Assembly (NCBI RefSeq): GCF_014639235.1
Contig: NZ_BMFU01000003.1
Span: 434,001 to 498,000, forward strand
DNA from: Paenibacillus silvae
GTDB taxonomy: Bacteria; Bacillota; Bacilli; Paenibacillales; Paenibacillaceae
Direction of reading: 5' to 3'
DNA: 64,000 nt
The position numbers and the translations under genes are program-made. Below the pieces are notes generated by a model. It did no database searches. It worked only from the letters and a program-made list of their open reading frames with translations, and had not been told where the DNA came from. Every line of letters begins with the position of its first letter. Position 1 is the stretch's first letter. Shown here one piece after another: positions 54,967 through 63,536 of this stretch.

Positions 54967-56523
54967 TTAATGAACAGATACTTCTTCACTCTCTGCCGAC
55001 TCGGCCTTCAGCCCGGCTGCATTACATGCCGCAACATACGCCAGTCCTGCCGCCATCACGATATCATGATGTGTAGCAGTACCGCGGAATTCACGCCCCG
55101 CACGTTCGACCGTAATCACGGCTTCGGCACTGGCTCCCTCTCCACCGCTGAGCGCATGCATCTCCATGTCTACAAACGTAATGTCATCTGAAATACACTG
55201 AGCAATCGCCTGAATTGTCGCATCAACCGGACCGCTGCCAACCGCCGAATACGAATGTTCACCTGCACTTGTGCGAATGCGTACCGCCGCCATCCGGTCT
55301 GTCATGCTGCCCGCCGTAACCTGCAATTCAACCAGTTCATAGTCCTGTGCCGGGATGTTCATCGTTTGGCTGACCATTTGCAGCAGTTGGTCATCACTTA
55401 CCACCTTCTGTTGATCCGCAGTTTCTTTAAACACCTCGTACAGCTGTTCCATCTGCTGCTCATCCGGTTCGAAACCGTATTTGCGTACCCGATCCTTCAA
55501 GGCATGACGACCGGAATGTTTGCCCAAAATAATCATGCTGCGCGGAATACCCAGCGCTTCGGGGTCCATAATTTCATACGTATTACGGTTTTTCAGCAAA
55601 CCGTCCTGATGGATGCCTGATTCATGCTGGAAGGCATTACGTCCAACAACCGGCTTGTTATAGGCAATCGGAAAATGCATGGCACGGCTGATCTGACGTG
55701 AGGTTTCATACAGCTGATTGAGCTTGATATTGGTCGCTGCGCCGATCACATCTCCACGGGTCTCCAGTGCCATAATCAGTTCCTCCAATGCACAGTTGCC
55801 TGTTCGCTCCCCGATTCCGTTAATCGTTACTTCGATCTGTGATGCCCCGTTAGCAATAGCCGCCAGACTGTTCGCTACAGCAAGCCCCAGATCGTTATGA
55901 CAGTGAGCGCTATATCGAACCTGATCGCCGCCTCTTGCCCCCTCGCGCACTCGGCGGAACATCTCGCCGTACTCATGAGGAAGTGCATAACCAACGGTAT
56001 CCGGCAGATTGATAATGCTCGCCCCCGCCTCAATGGCTACTTCAACCATCTCGATCAGATCATCCATTTTGGTACGCGCAGCATCCATCGCTGTGAATTC
56101 AACGATATCGGTAAACTGGCGTGCATACGAGACCATTTCCCTTGCGGTGGCAACCACCTCGCTGCGCGGACGGCGCAGCTGATGCTCGATATGAATGTCG
56201 GACGAGGAAATAAACAGATGAATCCGGCGCCGGGCAGCATCTGCCGTAGCTTTCACTGCAGCATCGATGTCTCCTTTGACTGCGCGCGCAAACCCGCAAA
56301 TTTCCACCTGCTGCAATTGTCTCGAAATCGCCTGAACTGCCGCGAACTCCCCTGGACTGGAGATCGGGAATCCAGGCTCAATGACGTCAATGCCAAGCGA
56401 AGCCAGCTGGTGTGCCAGTTCAATTTTTTGCTCAGGCTGAAGACTCGCTCCCGGTGCTTGCTCCCCATCGCGCAGCGTTGTATCAAAAATGTCAATCATA
56501 CGTTTGTTCGGATTGGTTGTCAT
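54967..56523 (-). CDS. leuA: 2-isopropylmalate synthase
   Basis: A 518-residue enzyme that condenses acetyl-CoA and 2-oxoisovalerate in the first committed step of leucine synthesis. MIDIFDTTLRDGEQAPGAS begins the TIM barrel, YSAHCHNDLGLAVANS supplies the metal His residues and INGIGERTGNCALEE is typical. The C-terminal ~140 residues (ELQVTAGSMTDRMAAVRIR onward) are the leucine-feedback domain. ATG 56523 follows GGAGGATG. It is a lone leuA without leuB or leuCD beside it, and has two tandem T-box leaders. Confidence 0.95.
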   Translation of the reverse strand: MTTNPNKRMIDIFDTTLRDGEQAPGASLQPEQKIELAHQLASLGIDVIEPGFPISSPGEFAAVQAISRQLQQVEICGFARAVKGDIDAAVKATADAARRRIHLFISSSDIHIEHQLRRPRSEVVATAREMVSYARQFTDIVEFTAMDAARTKMDDLIEMVEVAIEAGASIINLPDTVGYALPHEYGEMFRRVREGARGGDQVRYSAHCHNDLGLAVANSLAAIANGASQIEVTINGIGERTGNCALEELIMALETRGDVIGAATNIKLNQLYETSRQISRAMHFPIAYNKPVVGRNAFQHESGIHQDGLLKNRNTYEIMDPEALGIPRSMIILGKHSGRHALKDRVRKYGFEPDEQQMEQLYEVFKETADQQKVVSDDQLLQMVSQTMNIPAQDYELVELQVTAGSMTDRMAAVRIRTSAGEHSYSAVGSGPVDATIQAIAQCISDDITFVDMEMHALSGGEGASAEAVITVERAGREFRGTATHHDIVMAAGLAYVAACNAAGLKAESAESEEVSVH

Positions 56524-56790
56524 GTTTATCATCCTCCATCAAATTGTTTGTCTGTGCAAGACCAGTAATGGACCTGCATCAAGTGAAATCCACGAAGCAC
56601 TCCTTCGTTGTGATCAATACGTCCTGCTGTCGTTATATGTTTGCTGTCAAAGCTTATGTCCTAAATGTGGATTCAAAGTGTACGTCGACTTACACTCTGA
56701 TCTGCTTCAGATGTTCTGATCAGTCTTGCTCGCTCCTGCTCCAACTCGCACCATATGGTTGTTACCTTTGCCCACCCTGCTGCCGGCAGC

Positions 56791-57170
56791 AAAAAATACA
56801 AATAACCCGCCATCTCATCAAAGAGACGGCGGGTTATTCTCCCCTCCGCGGTACCACTCTCGCTTGATGGCCCAGCTTGTGCTGACACCATCCACCTCGT
56901 GTTCTCCCAAATTCATTGTACTGCGGACTACGCAACTGGCTGCGAATCCAGTCCATTGAATTCAAGAGAAACACCCTGTAACGGGGGTTAGCCGTTGCTT
57001 TGTACTCATGGACTACTGTCTAATACCGCTCCCTTGTAAGGCAGGGCATTCAGCATATTCCAGATTTCCAAAGCTCTGTTCCCGGGCGAGATTCAAACGA
57101 TTCCAGCCACTGCGTCGCACCAACCCGCAGCTCTCTGAGCGCCTTGACCGTTCTACTGCTCCCGTTCATT
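56791..57170 (-). promoter_or_regulatory. T-box leader B, proximal, leucine (CUC)
   Basis: Minus strand. The stem I start CGGGAGCAGTAGAACGG is followed by GAGAGCTGCGGGTTGGTGC and the specifier region GAATCTCGCCC (CUC at 57088-57090). The T-box AGTGGTACCGCGG lies at 56846-56858. The terminator is AACCCGCC-GTCTC / GAGAT-GGCGGGTT at 56804-56835, then a T-rich tail. Uncharged tRNA-Leu should prevent termination into leuA. Confidence 0.93.
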
Positions 57171-57204
57171 ACCTTTGCTGATATTGTTTTATGTAATCTA
57201 AATC

Positions 57205-57625
57205 AAAAAAGCCTGCCGTCTCCTGCATAATGCAAGAGACGACAGGCTGTTCACCTTCGCGGTACCACTCTTGTTGACTTCCCCCTGTTCAATTCCGCTA
57301 TCTCTTGCACATGATGTGATAAAAGATACACAGTTCATTGAAAGGCTGAAAATCCCCTCGTATTGTGTATTGATTTCTTCAACTGAACGCAGACCATGGA
57401 GCAACTCCAGCCCGGTTTGTAAAAAAAAACCAATCTCAATGGCCCGTTCACGGGGGCAAACCGTAACGATATACTGCAACTGCCAGCTTTGGCCTTAGGC
57501 CTTTTCCTGCACAGCTGCGTTCCATCGTTCCGCTTCCAGGTGAGTTTCAGGTGTCCTTCGTCTGCGTTGCACCAACCCGCAGCTCTCTAATGACCGGGAA
57601 TAACCCTACTGTTCCTGTTCATTGC
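57205..57625 (-). promoter_or_regulatory. T-box leader A, distal, leucine (CUC)
   Basis: Minus strand. The element starts near GAACAGGAACAGTAGGG, continues with AGAGAGCTGCGGGTTGGTGC and the specifier region GAAACTCACC (CUC at 57543-57545), and has the T-box AGAGTGGTACCGCGA at 57257-57271. The terminator GCCTGTCGTCTC / GAGACGGCAGGC lies at 57211-57247 with TTTTTT. It lies about 35 bp upstream of leader B, with its own terminator, so the transcript passes two independent T-box decisions. Confidence 0.93.
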
Positions 57626-57672
57626 GTTTATCTGTTTACGGTTCAGGAGAACATCTCCTTAAATTTGTAACT

Positions 57673-57701
57673 AATATACATTCTTCTCAAACCGCTGTCA
57701 A
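57673..57701 (-). promoter_or_regulatory. SigA promoter of the leuA T-box transcript
   Basis: On the minus strand TTGACA, a 17-bp spacer and TATATT. It starts close to the tsaD stop codon. The transcript then has a GGAGA/TCTCC hairpin before T-box A. Confidence 0.85.
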
Positions 57702-57716
57702 CTATTTATTTTGCGC

Positions 57717-58769
57717 TCAGGATTGTACCGACCATGCTTCCAGCGAAAGTCCAGGGTCTGCCTTTGCATCAAAATCAGTACCCTCACCGCGAATCCATTT
57801 CAGATGAGCAGCCGCTCCAATCATGGCTGCATTATCCGTACAATACTCCATTGGCGGAATGACCAGCTCGAGCCCTTCCTTCACACAGCGTTCCTGCAGC
57901 GCTGTGCGCAAGCCTCGATTGGCTGCGACCCCACCGCAGAGGAGCAGCTGACGCGAGCCGTATTCACGCACGGCACGCACCGCTTTTTCCACCAGAACCT
58001 CAACGACCGCTTCCTGAAACCCGCGTGCTACTGCAGAGGGCTCCAACGTTTCACCGCGCATTTTGGCCTGATTCAGTGCATTGAGCACCGCCGATTTCAA
58101 TCCGCTGAGACTGAAGTCATATGACCCTGCTTCAAGCCACACCCTGGGCAAAGGCACAGCGTGATCCGCTTCGGACGCCATGCGGTCCACGTGCGGTCCA
58201 CCCGGATAAGGACAGCCGAGGGCACGAGCCACTTTGTCATACGCTTCACCCACAGCATCGTCACGTGTACGGCCAATCAGCTTGAACTTGCCTTCAGACT
58301 CCAGATGCACAAGCTCCGTATGCCCGCCCGACACCACAAGAGCCATTGTCGGATATTGCAGTTCACGTACAAGGCGATTGGCATAAATATGACCGGCTAT
58401 GTGATGTGTGCCGATGAGCGGTTTGCCCAAGGCCATAGCGAGCGTTTTTGCTGCTACAATTCCCACAAGCAGTGCGCCGACCAAGCCGGGGCCTTGTGTA
58501 ACTGCTATCGCGCTCAGGTCACGAGCACGAATGCCGGACTGTTCAATTGCCTGCTCCAGCATCAGTGTGATGACTTCAACGTGCTTACGCGAAGCCACCT
58601 CGGGAACAACTCCGCCAAACGCTTTATGTGTTTCCACCTGACTGGAGATCAGGTTGGACAGCACTTCATGTCCATCCTTGACCACCGCTACCGATGTTTC
58701 ATCACAGCTGGTTTCCACCGCCAAAATATAGGATGAGGCGGAGCCTTGCTTATCTATAAGATCGTTCAT
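57717..58769 (-). CDS. tsaD: tRNA t6A transferase TsaD (Gcp)
   Basis: A 350-residue ASKHA-fold enzyme that transfers threonylcarbamoyl to A37 of ANN-decoding tRNAs, with TsaB and TsaE. YILAVETSCDETSVAVV and SSQVETHKAFGGVVPEVASR are family signatures. The iron/zinc His pair lies in GTHHIAGHIYAN, and ALVVSGGHTELVH is typical. ATG 58769 overlaps the rimI stop (ATGA), so translation is coupled. Confidence 0.97.
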   Translation of the reverse strand: MNDLIDKQGSASSYILAVETSCDETSVAVVKDGHEVLSNLISSQVETHKAFGGVVPEVASRKHVEVITLMLEQAIEQSGIRARDLSAIAVTQGPGLVGALLVGIVAAKTLAMALGKPLIGTHHIAGHIYANRLVRELQYPTMALVVSGGHTELVHLESEGKFKLIGRTRDDAVGEAYDKVARALGCPYPGGPHVDRMASEADHAVPLPRVWLEAGSYDFSLSGLKSAVLNALNQAKMRGETLEPSAVARGFQEAVVEVLVEKAVRAVREYGSRQLLLCGGVAANRGLRTALQERCVKEGLELVIPPMEYCTDNAAMIGAAAHLKWIRGEGTDFDAKADPGLSLEAWSVQS

Positions 58770-59287
58770 GAATCCAGTACGCTTCCTTCCTCTTCGCCGC
58801 TCCGGCTGACAGGCGGCAGTGCCGCCCACATGATCATTGCATCCTCTCCATTATCGGAGTAGTATCCTTTGCGCAGACCTGCCGATTCAAACCCTTTTTT
58901 CTGATACAAGTTCTGGGCCACAATATTGGATACTCTGACCTCCAGCGTCATTCGTTCCATGCCGAGGTACGCTGCTGTTTTCATCAACTCGTCCAGCAGC
59001 TTCTCGCCCAGCTTGCGACCCTGATATGCTTTTCTCACCGCGATATTGGTAATGTGGGCCTCGTCCATAATCGTCCACATGCCTGCATAACCGATCGCTG
59101 TGCCGCCGTGCTCCATGACCATATATTTAGCAAAATGATTATGCTTCAGTTCATTGTGAAAAGCCTCTTCCGTCCAAGGGAGGGTAAATGCCTCATGTTC
59201 AATCTCCATCACATCGGGTATGTCTTCCACCGTCATGAGTCTGAACTGAAACAGATCGTCCTGTCCTTCCATCGCTGTGTTGCCCAT
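58766..59287 (-). CDS. rimI: Ribosomal-protein-alanine acetyltransferase RimI
   Basis: A 173-residue GNAT enzyme. It begins RLMTVEDIPDVMEIEHEAF, has the acetyl-CoA site VRKAYQGRKLGEKLLDELM and NLYQKKGFESAGLRKGYY. The family acetylates the N-terminus of ribosomal protein S18; the ~20-residue tail is longer than in E. coli. It sits between tsaB and tsaD, as in B. subtilis. Confidence 0.93.
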   Translation of the reverse strand: MGNTAMEGQDDLFQFRLMTVEDIPDVMEIEHEAFTLPWTEEAFHNELKHNHFAKYMVMEHGGTAIGYAGMWTIMDEAHITNIAVRKAYQGRKLGEKLLDELMKTAAYLGMERMTLEVRVSNIVAQNLYQKKGFESAGLRKGYYSDNGEDAMIMWAALPPVSRSGEEEGSVLDS

Positions 59288-59304
59288 CCGTTTTCCCTCT
59301 CCCT

Positions 59305-60264
59305 TCAGCCTTTGCGCAGCAGGTTCGCTTCCGCTTCGGACAGCTGGGTGTAGTTCGGCACCAAGGCATGTACGTCGTCACGCTGACCTGCAAGCAGCGC
59401 TTCGGCGCCAAGGCGCCCAATCCAGCGGCCCTCCAGCTCATACGGGACGAGCTGGAGCGCCGTTCCAGCAGGGCAGCGCAGCTCTGCCGCTGCTGCATGC
59501 GGGCCCGTCTCGCCGACGATCCAGACGGCAGCGGGCCGCTCTTCCGGCGCCGCCTCCGCCAGGCGGGCGGCGAGCTCCTCCAGCCATCCGTCCATTCGGC
59601 GGATGGCATCCGGCGCCAGCCGGCGGGGTGCATCGCCGCCGGCGGAGGCGAATAGCGCGGTATAGGCTTGACCGCGCCGCGCATCTACGAGCGGAACGAT
59701 CCAGTGGACAGGGGCGGCACTGGTGCCGCCCTGGTCCGCGGATGGCGTTCCGCCAGCCCCGGCTGCTGCGGCAGGCTCTGCCGCAGCTTGCGCCTTGGCG
59801 GCGAGGCCGCTGTGCCAGCCGCCCCAGGCGAGGGCCTGCAGGCTGGACACCCCGGCGACGGGGATGTCCCATGCCCAGGCCAGCGTCTTCGCCGCGGTCA
59901 CCGCAATGCGGATGCCCGTGTACGAGCCCGGGCCAATGCCGACGGCGACGCCGCTCAGCTGGCCTGGCTCCGTGCTGCTCGCAGCAAGCAGCTGCTCCAT
60001 CACGGGTACAACGTGTACCGAGTGATTGCGCTCGGCACGTTCATTGCGCTCCTCCAGCAGCGAGCGTTCCTCCATCACCGCTGCGGCCATCACCGCGGTG
60101 GATGTATCCAGCACCAAAAACCGCTGCCGCGGCTTATTTTGCAAATCTTCAGTCACACTTTTTTTCTCAACATCTTCATTCACAATCTTCTTTTCTACAT
60201 CCTCATTCACGCTCTTCTTTCCTAAACCCTCATTCACGCTCTTCTTTCCCACACCCTCGTTCAT
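59305..60264 (-). CDS. tsaB: TsaB with repetitive N-terminal extension
   Basis: A 319-residue TsaB, the scaffold partner of TsaD. The core begins FLVLDTSTAVMAAAVME and has GIGPGSYTGIRIAVTAAKTL. Before it is a ~42-residue extension of degenerate 9-residue units (NEGVGKKSV, NEGLGKKSV, NEDVEKKIV, NEDVEKKSV, TEDLQNK) not expected in TsaB. The core also has an Ala/Gly-rich insertion (AAKAQAAAEPAAAAGAGG) and its DNA (about 59450-60010) is unusually GC-rich. ATG 60264 overlaps the tsaE stop (ATGA). The usual length is ~230 residues. Confidence 0.93.
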   Translation of the reverse strand: MNEGVGKKSVNEGLGKKSVNEDVEKKIVNEDVEKKSVTEDLQNKPRQRFLVLDTSTAVMAAAVMEERSLLEERNERAERNHSVHVVPVMEQLLAASSTEPGQLSGVAVGIGPGSYTGIRIAVTAAKTLAWAWDIPVAGVSSLQALAWGGWHSGLAAKAQAAAEPAAAAGAGGTPSADQGGTSAAPVHWIVPLVDARRGQAYTALFASAGGDAPRRLAPDAIRRMDGWLEELAARLAEAAPEERPAAVWIVGETGPHAAAAELRCPAGTALQLVPYELEGRWIGRLGAEALLAGQRDDVHALVPNYTQLSEAEANLLRKG

Positions 60265-60746
60265 CCTATAACTCCATTCTGTCTGAACTGTCGACACAGC
60301 GCGGCATATACCTCGCCATACCCATCCAGTGTAATCGTTCGATCCTCCAGCCCCGTTGTCTCAATCTGCACATGAAGGTGCTCCTGTGGCAGCAGCTCGG
60401 GAATAATGCTGGACCACTCTACCAGACTAACGCCTGCCCCATAAAAATATTCTTCAAGCCCAAGCTCGTCCGCTTCTTCCAGGGAAATGCGATACACATC
60501 CATGTGATACAGCGGTAATCGCCCCTCGTATTCCTTAATTAGCGTGAACGTTGGACTGCTGACGACATCCCTGATGCCCAAATGCCGGGCAAACTTCTGT
60601 GAAAATGCTGTTTTACCCGCGCCCAAATCTCCGTCCAGTGCAATCACCATTCCAGGGTGAGCCTGCAATGCAAGTGCGGACGCAAGCGCTTCTGTATCTG
60701 CAAGGTTATGCGAGTGGTATACCCACTGCTCATGCGTCTGATTCAA
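60261..60746 (-). CDS. tsaE: tRNA t6A synthesis ATPase TsaE
   Basis: A P-loop ATPase of about 161 residues, required with TsaB and TsaD for t6A. Walker A is ALDGDLGAGKTAFSQ; SSPTFTLIKEYEG and HMDVYRISLEEADELGLEEY are characteristic. The start is set at TTG 60746 with AAAGGTGG eight bases before, which puts the P-loop near residue 40 as in the family. The GTG at 60785 is an alternative, but it lies within a few bases of a TATAAT element. First gene of the tsaE-tsaB-rimI-tsaD operon. Confidence 0.93.
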   Translation of the reverse strand: MNQTHEQWVYHSHNLADTEALASALALQAHPGMVIALDGDLGAGKTAFSQKFARHLGIRDVVSSPTFTLIKEYEGRLPLYHMDVYRISLEEADELGLEEYFYGAGVSLVEWSSIIPELLPQEHLHVQIETTGLEDRTITLDGYGEVYAALCRQFRQNGVIG

Positions 60747-60897
60747 TATATGCCCCACCTTTGACGGCTTCCCGCCTGAGTTCACTTTGACCCTTATTAT
60801 ATCGGTCCCTTTCCTCGCCCGCAACATCAAAGGGAACTGCTGGAAACCCTAGACATCATAACCATCTCTTTAGCTTTATCATCAAAAAATCGAAACA

Positions 60898-60932
60898 AAA
60901 GAACCGGCACCACGTCGGTACCGGTTGTTCAA
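60898..60932 (-). terminator. Intrinsic terminator of the sspH operon
   Basis: On the minus strand AACCGGTACC pairs with TGCCGGTT across GACGTGG, followed by CTTTTGTTTC. Confidence 0.8.
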
Positions 60933-61042
60933 GTAAGGCTGAGTTGGATCAACCCGATGTACGGGCATAGTGATACCCTTTACTAGACCTCTCTCCAGTT
61001 AGCAAGTACATTGGTATCAAGCAACTTCGCCCCAAGGGTCAC

Positions 61043-61231
61043 CTATTCCTCCAGACGATCCACCCGTACCGTTTGCGTATTCCCCGGTCTGCTGCCTACC
61101 TGCACGGTGGCCATACCGTTGGCTTCATCTACATTTTCGATCCAGACAGGCTCTCCCTCAAGGGTCACCGCAATCGTGTCCTTTGAATCATAAATTGCTT
61201 TAGCTCGCTTGGCATCCATCATATTATTCAT
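61043..61231 (-). CDS. sspH: Small acid-soluble spore protein, H type
   Basis: About 62 residues. MDAKRAKAIYDSKDTIAVTL and EPVWIENVDEANGMATVQV match the SspH family of minor SASPs packed in the spore core. AAGGAG lies just before the ATG at 61231, which would overlap the end of the upstream gene; the ATGs at 61222 and 61219 are alternatives. Expected in forespore-specific (SigG) expression. Confidence 0.85.
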   Translation of the reverse strand: MNNMMDAKRAKAIYDSKDTIAVTLEGEPVWIENVDEANGMATVQVGSRPGNTQTVRVDRLEE

Positions 61232-61526
61232 AGTCTCCTTCCGGGTCTTCATCATGAGTTTCCTGAACCATCGTGTCTGTCGTACTATCGCCAATATAGC
61301 CGTTATCCTCCGTGACCTGACCTCCGCCTAAACCCTCATTGACCATTCGATCAATATCGAGCATAAACGATTCCCGGTCCAGCGGCAGCTTCTCCGATGT
61401 GACCGCTTCCCAGTTCACAGACGTTGCAGGGGTATAAAATTCCTCCGCACTTTCGGCATCCTCCAGAGGATAAGGAGTAAATGCATGCTTGTGGGCCTCT
61501 TCCTCATCTCGCTTGTGCTTCATCAT
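61224..61526 (-). CDS. Hypothetical acidic protein
   Basis: A 100-residue, very acidic, unstructured-looking protein (HAFTPYPLEDAESAEEFY; QETHDEDPEGDYE). GGGAGGTG precedes the ATG. It ends overlapping the sspH start, so the two are probably co-expressed, perhaps during sporulation. I do not recognise a domain. Confidence 0.55.
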   Translation of the reverse strand: MMKHKRDEEEAHKHAFTPYPLEDAESAEEFYTPATSVNWEAVTSEKLPLDRESFMLDIDRMVNEGLGGGQVTEDNGYIGDSTTDTMVQETHDEDPEGDYE

Positions 61527-61734
61527 GGCACCTCCCCAGATTGGTTACTGTTATCATCCCCGACTCTTGCAGAACCATACAGGCAACGAGAAGTCCCCAC
61601 ATCACACATCATTGTCATTCTGAACTGAATCTTCTTCTCTAACGAATAACTCGGTACAATCCGCAAACACAGGACTATCCCTTATCTCAACTGACCATAC
61701 TATGATTAAAAAGAAATTAGAAAGGAGCGTCTTT

Positions 61735-62646
61735 ATGCACACGGTCTGGAAAGGTGCAATCAGTTTCGGTCTCGTTCATGTCCCGGTCAAAATGTTCTCA
61801 GCCACCGAAGACAAAGATATCTCCATGCGATATATCCACAAGGTCTGCGGCAGCCCGCTCGCTTACGTTCGCCAGTGCCCCTCCTGCGAGGTTGATGTCC
61901 AATGGGAAGAGATTACCAAAGGTTACGAATATGAAAAGGGGAAATTTGTTCTGTTCGAAAAAGAAGAACTGGAAGCATTAAACGAATCCAGCGGCAAAAC
62001 CATAACCATTCTGGATTTTGTAGATTTAACGGATATTGATCCCATCTATTTTCAGAAAACCTATTATCTCTCTCCCGATCAGGCGGGCGGTAATGCCTAT
62101 CAACTGCTGATGAACGCCATGCGGGATACAGGAAAAATCGGCATTGCCAAAGTCTCGATTCGTTCCAAAAGCAGCCTTGCGGCCATTCGTGTACTGGAGA
62201 ACTGTTTGTCGATGGAAACCATTTTCTACCCGGACGAGATTCGCCCGGTATCCCAGGTTCCTAACCTTCCTGAAGTTCAGAATGTTAACGAAAAAGAGCT
62301 GACCATGGCCAAGCTGTTAATTGATCAGTTATCTACGCCTTTCGAGCCTGGCAAATACACCGATGATTACCGGGCAAAGCTGTTTGATCTCATTCAGCAT
62401 AAGGTCGCTGGTGAGGAGATCAAGATTGCACCTGCAAAACCTGAAGCAAACGTCATGGATCTGATGGCTGCCCTTCAAGCCAGTATCGAAGCGGTTAAGC
62501 CAATTCCTGCAGACCCTGGCACAGCGACCGCCAAGCCCAAAAAACGTGCTCCGCGCAAAACAGCCACTCAAGCGGCTGCCGGAGGAGAAAACGATGCATC
62601 AGCTGCACCCAAACGCAAAAAAGCATCCGCCAAGCCAAAAACATAA
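61735..62646 (+). CDS. ku: Ku protein of non-homologous end joining
   Basis: A 303-residue bacterial Ku homodimer subunit that binds DNA ends and recruits LigD. MHTVWKGAISFGLVHVPVKM and PDQAGGNAYQLL are typical. A Cys pair (CGSPLAYVRQCPSC) resembles a zinc-binding site. The C-terminal ~50 residues are Lys/Ala/Thr-rich (KPKKRAPRKTATQAAAG), like the extended tail of some Ku proteins. ATG 61735 follows AAAGGAG. No ligD is adjacent in the ~1.3 kb downstream; in B. subtilis Ku is also next to ligD, so this isolated copy may be a second one. Confidence 0.95.
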   Translation: MHTVWKGAISFGLVHVPVKMFSATEDKDISMRYIHKVCGSPLAYVRQCPSCEVDVQWEEITKGYEYEKGKFVLFEKEELEALNESSGKTITILDFVDLTDIDPIYFQKTYYLSPDQAGGNAYQLLMNAMRDTGKIGIAKVSIRSKSSLAAIRVLENCLSMETIFYPDEIRPVSQVPNLPEVQNVNEKELTMAKLLIDQLSTPFEPGKYTDDYRAKLFDLIQHKVAGEEIKIAPAKPEANVMDLMAALQASIEAVKPIPADPGTATAKPKKRAPRKTATQAAAGGENDASAAPKRKKASAKPKT

Positions 62647-62922
62647 CCTCTCTTGGAGAGCCAGCTTAGTATACGGATTTTGGTACTGACTTCGGCAATT
62701 ACTTGGGTTTAGTATGTAACTTTGTCATGCCCCCAGCTATAGTATTTGCTTCAATACGAACCTCGGTACTCGCTTGAGTTTTTGCTTTGGGGTTTACTGT
62801 GACTTTGGTATTTAGAAGCTTGCATTACATTAACACCTTGAACACCTTGCGAAGCATCTTGCTTATGCTACAACACTCTGCAGAAACATCTTATTAATGT
62901 CACTGCACGCTCATCTACACGC

Positions 62923-63115
62923 TAACGAATCGCACAAGCCCTAATCCGCCCTTTTTAGAGGATATAGGAATGTAACGATTCCTATAGACGCTATTCGCTG
63001 CAATAACAAGAAAAATCATGCAAAATTAGCGCAAAAGGTAAATATAGCGTTCCTCAGAATCGTTACGTTTATAATTGGATTAACTCAGGCCAAATAGCGT
63101 ATTCTCGATTCGTTA
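62923..63115. repeat. 193-bp four-arm inverted-repeat element, copy C
   Basis: Forward arms at 62923-62946 and 62973-62996 and reverse arms at 63042-63065 and 63092-63115. The 50/69/50 spacing and 193-bp length equal those of copies A and B. Ends extend as CGCTAACGA and TCGTTAGCG. It lies in the gap after ku; nothing else was seen in 62647-62922. Confidence 0.82.
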
Positions 63116-63460
63116 GCGTTTACACCAACTTGTACCTGCTTGAAATACTTATATTCGCTTGCATGTTTCGCAACTTGGAAGAGCTCTCAATACGCGGTGC
63201 CCTGTCTCATGACAAGGTGGTCTGCAACATGGGGTGTGCCTTCAAGCTCTGAAGTTCATCTTTGGCCCCTTTCGGCCCCTATCCTGCGTCACTTTCCTTT
63301 GACATGCCCGGCACACCGCCGGGAGGTTACTGGCTTAGAGCAATATTCTGCAAAATTTACATCCCTCAGTGTTTTCAGACACACCATACGTTTATCGGCC
63401 TTCTAGCTGATAAGCTTTTTTAAGTTTATGATCTGCACCCGATAGTCATCATAAAGTCGT
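63116..63460. other. Intergenic, no gene seen
   Basis: An open frame at 63140-63406 has no ribosome site and odd composition (many Ser, Trp, Cys). I see no repeat or RNA. The region up to 63460 holds nothing I can support. Confidence 0.4.
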
Positions 63461-63488
63461 TAATTCTAAGTTACCTTGAAAAATTACG

Positions 63489-63536
63489 TTGACGAACAAA
63501 AGTTTATATTTTATATTAACTTATGAAAAGTAACTT
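63489..63536 (+). promoter_or_regulatory. Promoter with flanking inverted repeats
   Basis: TTGACG, a 17-bp spacer and TATATT (63489-63517). AAGTTACCTT at 63468 and AAAGTAACTT at 63527 are near-perfect inverted copies flanking the promoter, like an operator pair for an HxlR- or MarR-type regulator. The 5' UTR to the VOC gene would be about 200 nt. Confidence 0.65.

Noticed and set aside
59277..60518. 413-codon open frame antisense to tsaB
   Set aside because: The GC-rich tsaB core removes stops on the other strand; product is Arg/Pro/Ala low complexity.
63140..63406. 88-codon frame downstream of ku
   Set aside because: No ribosome site, odd composition and no recognisable motif.
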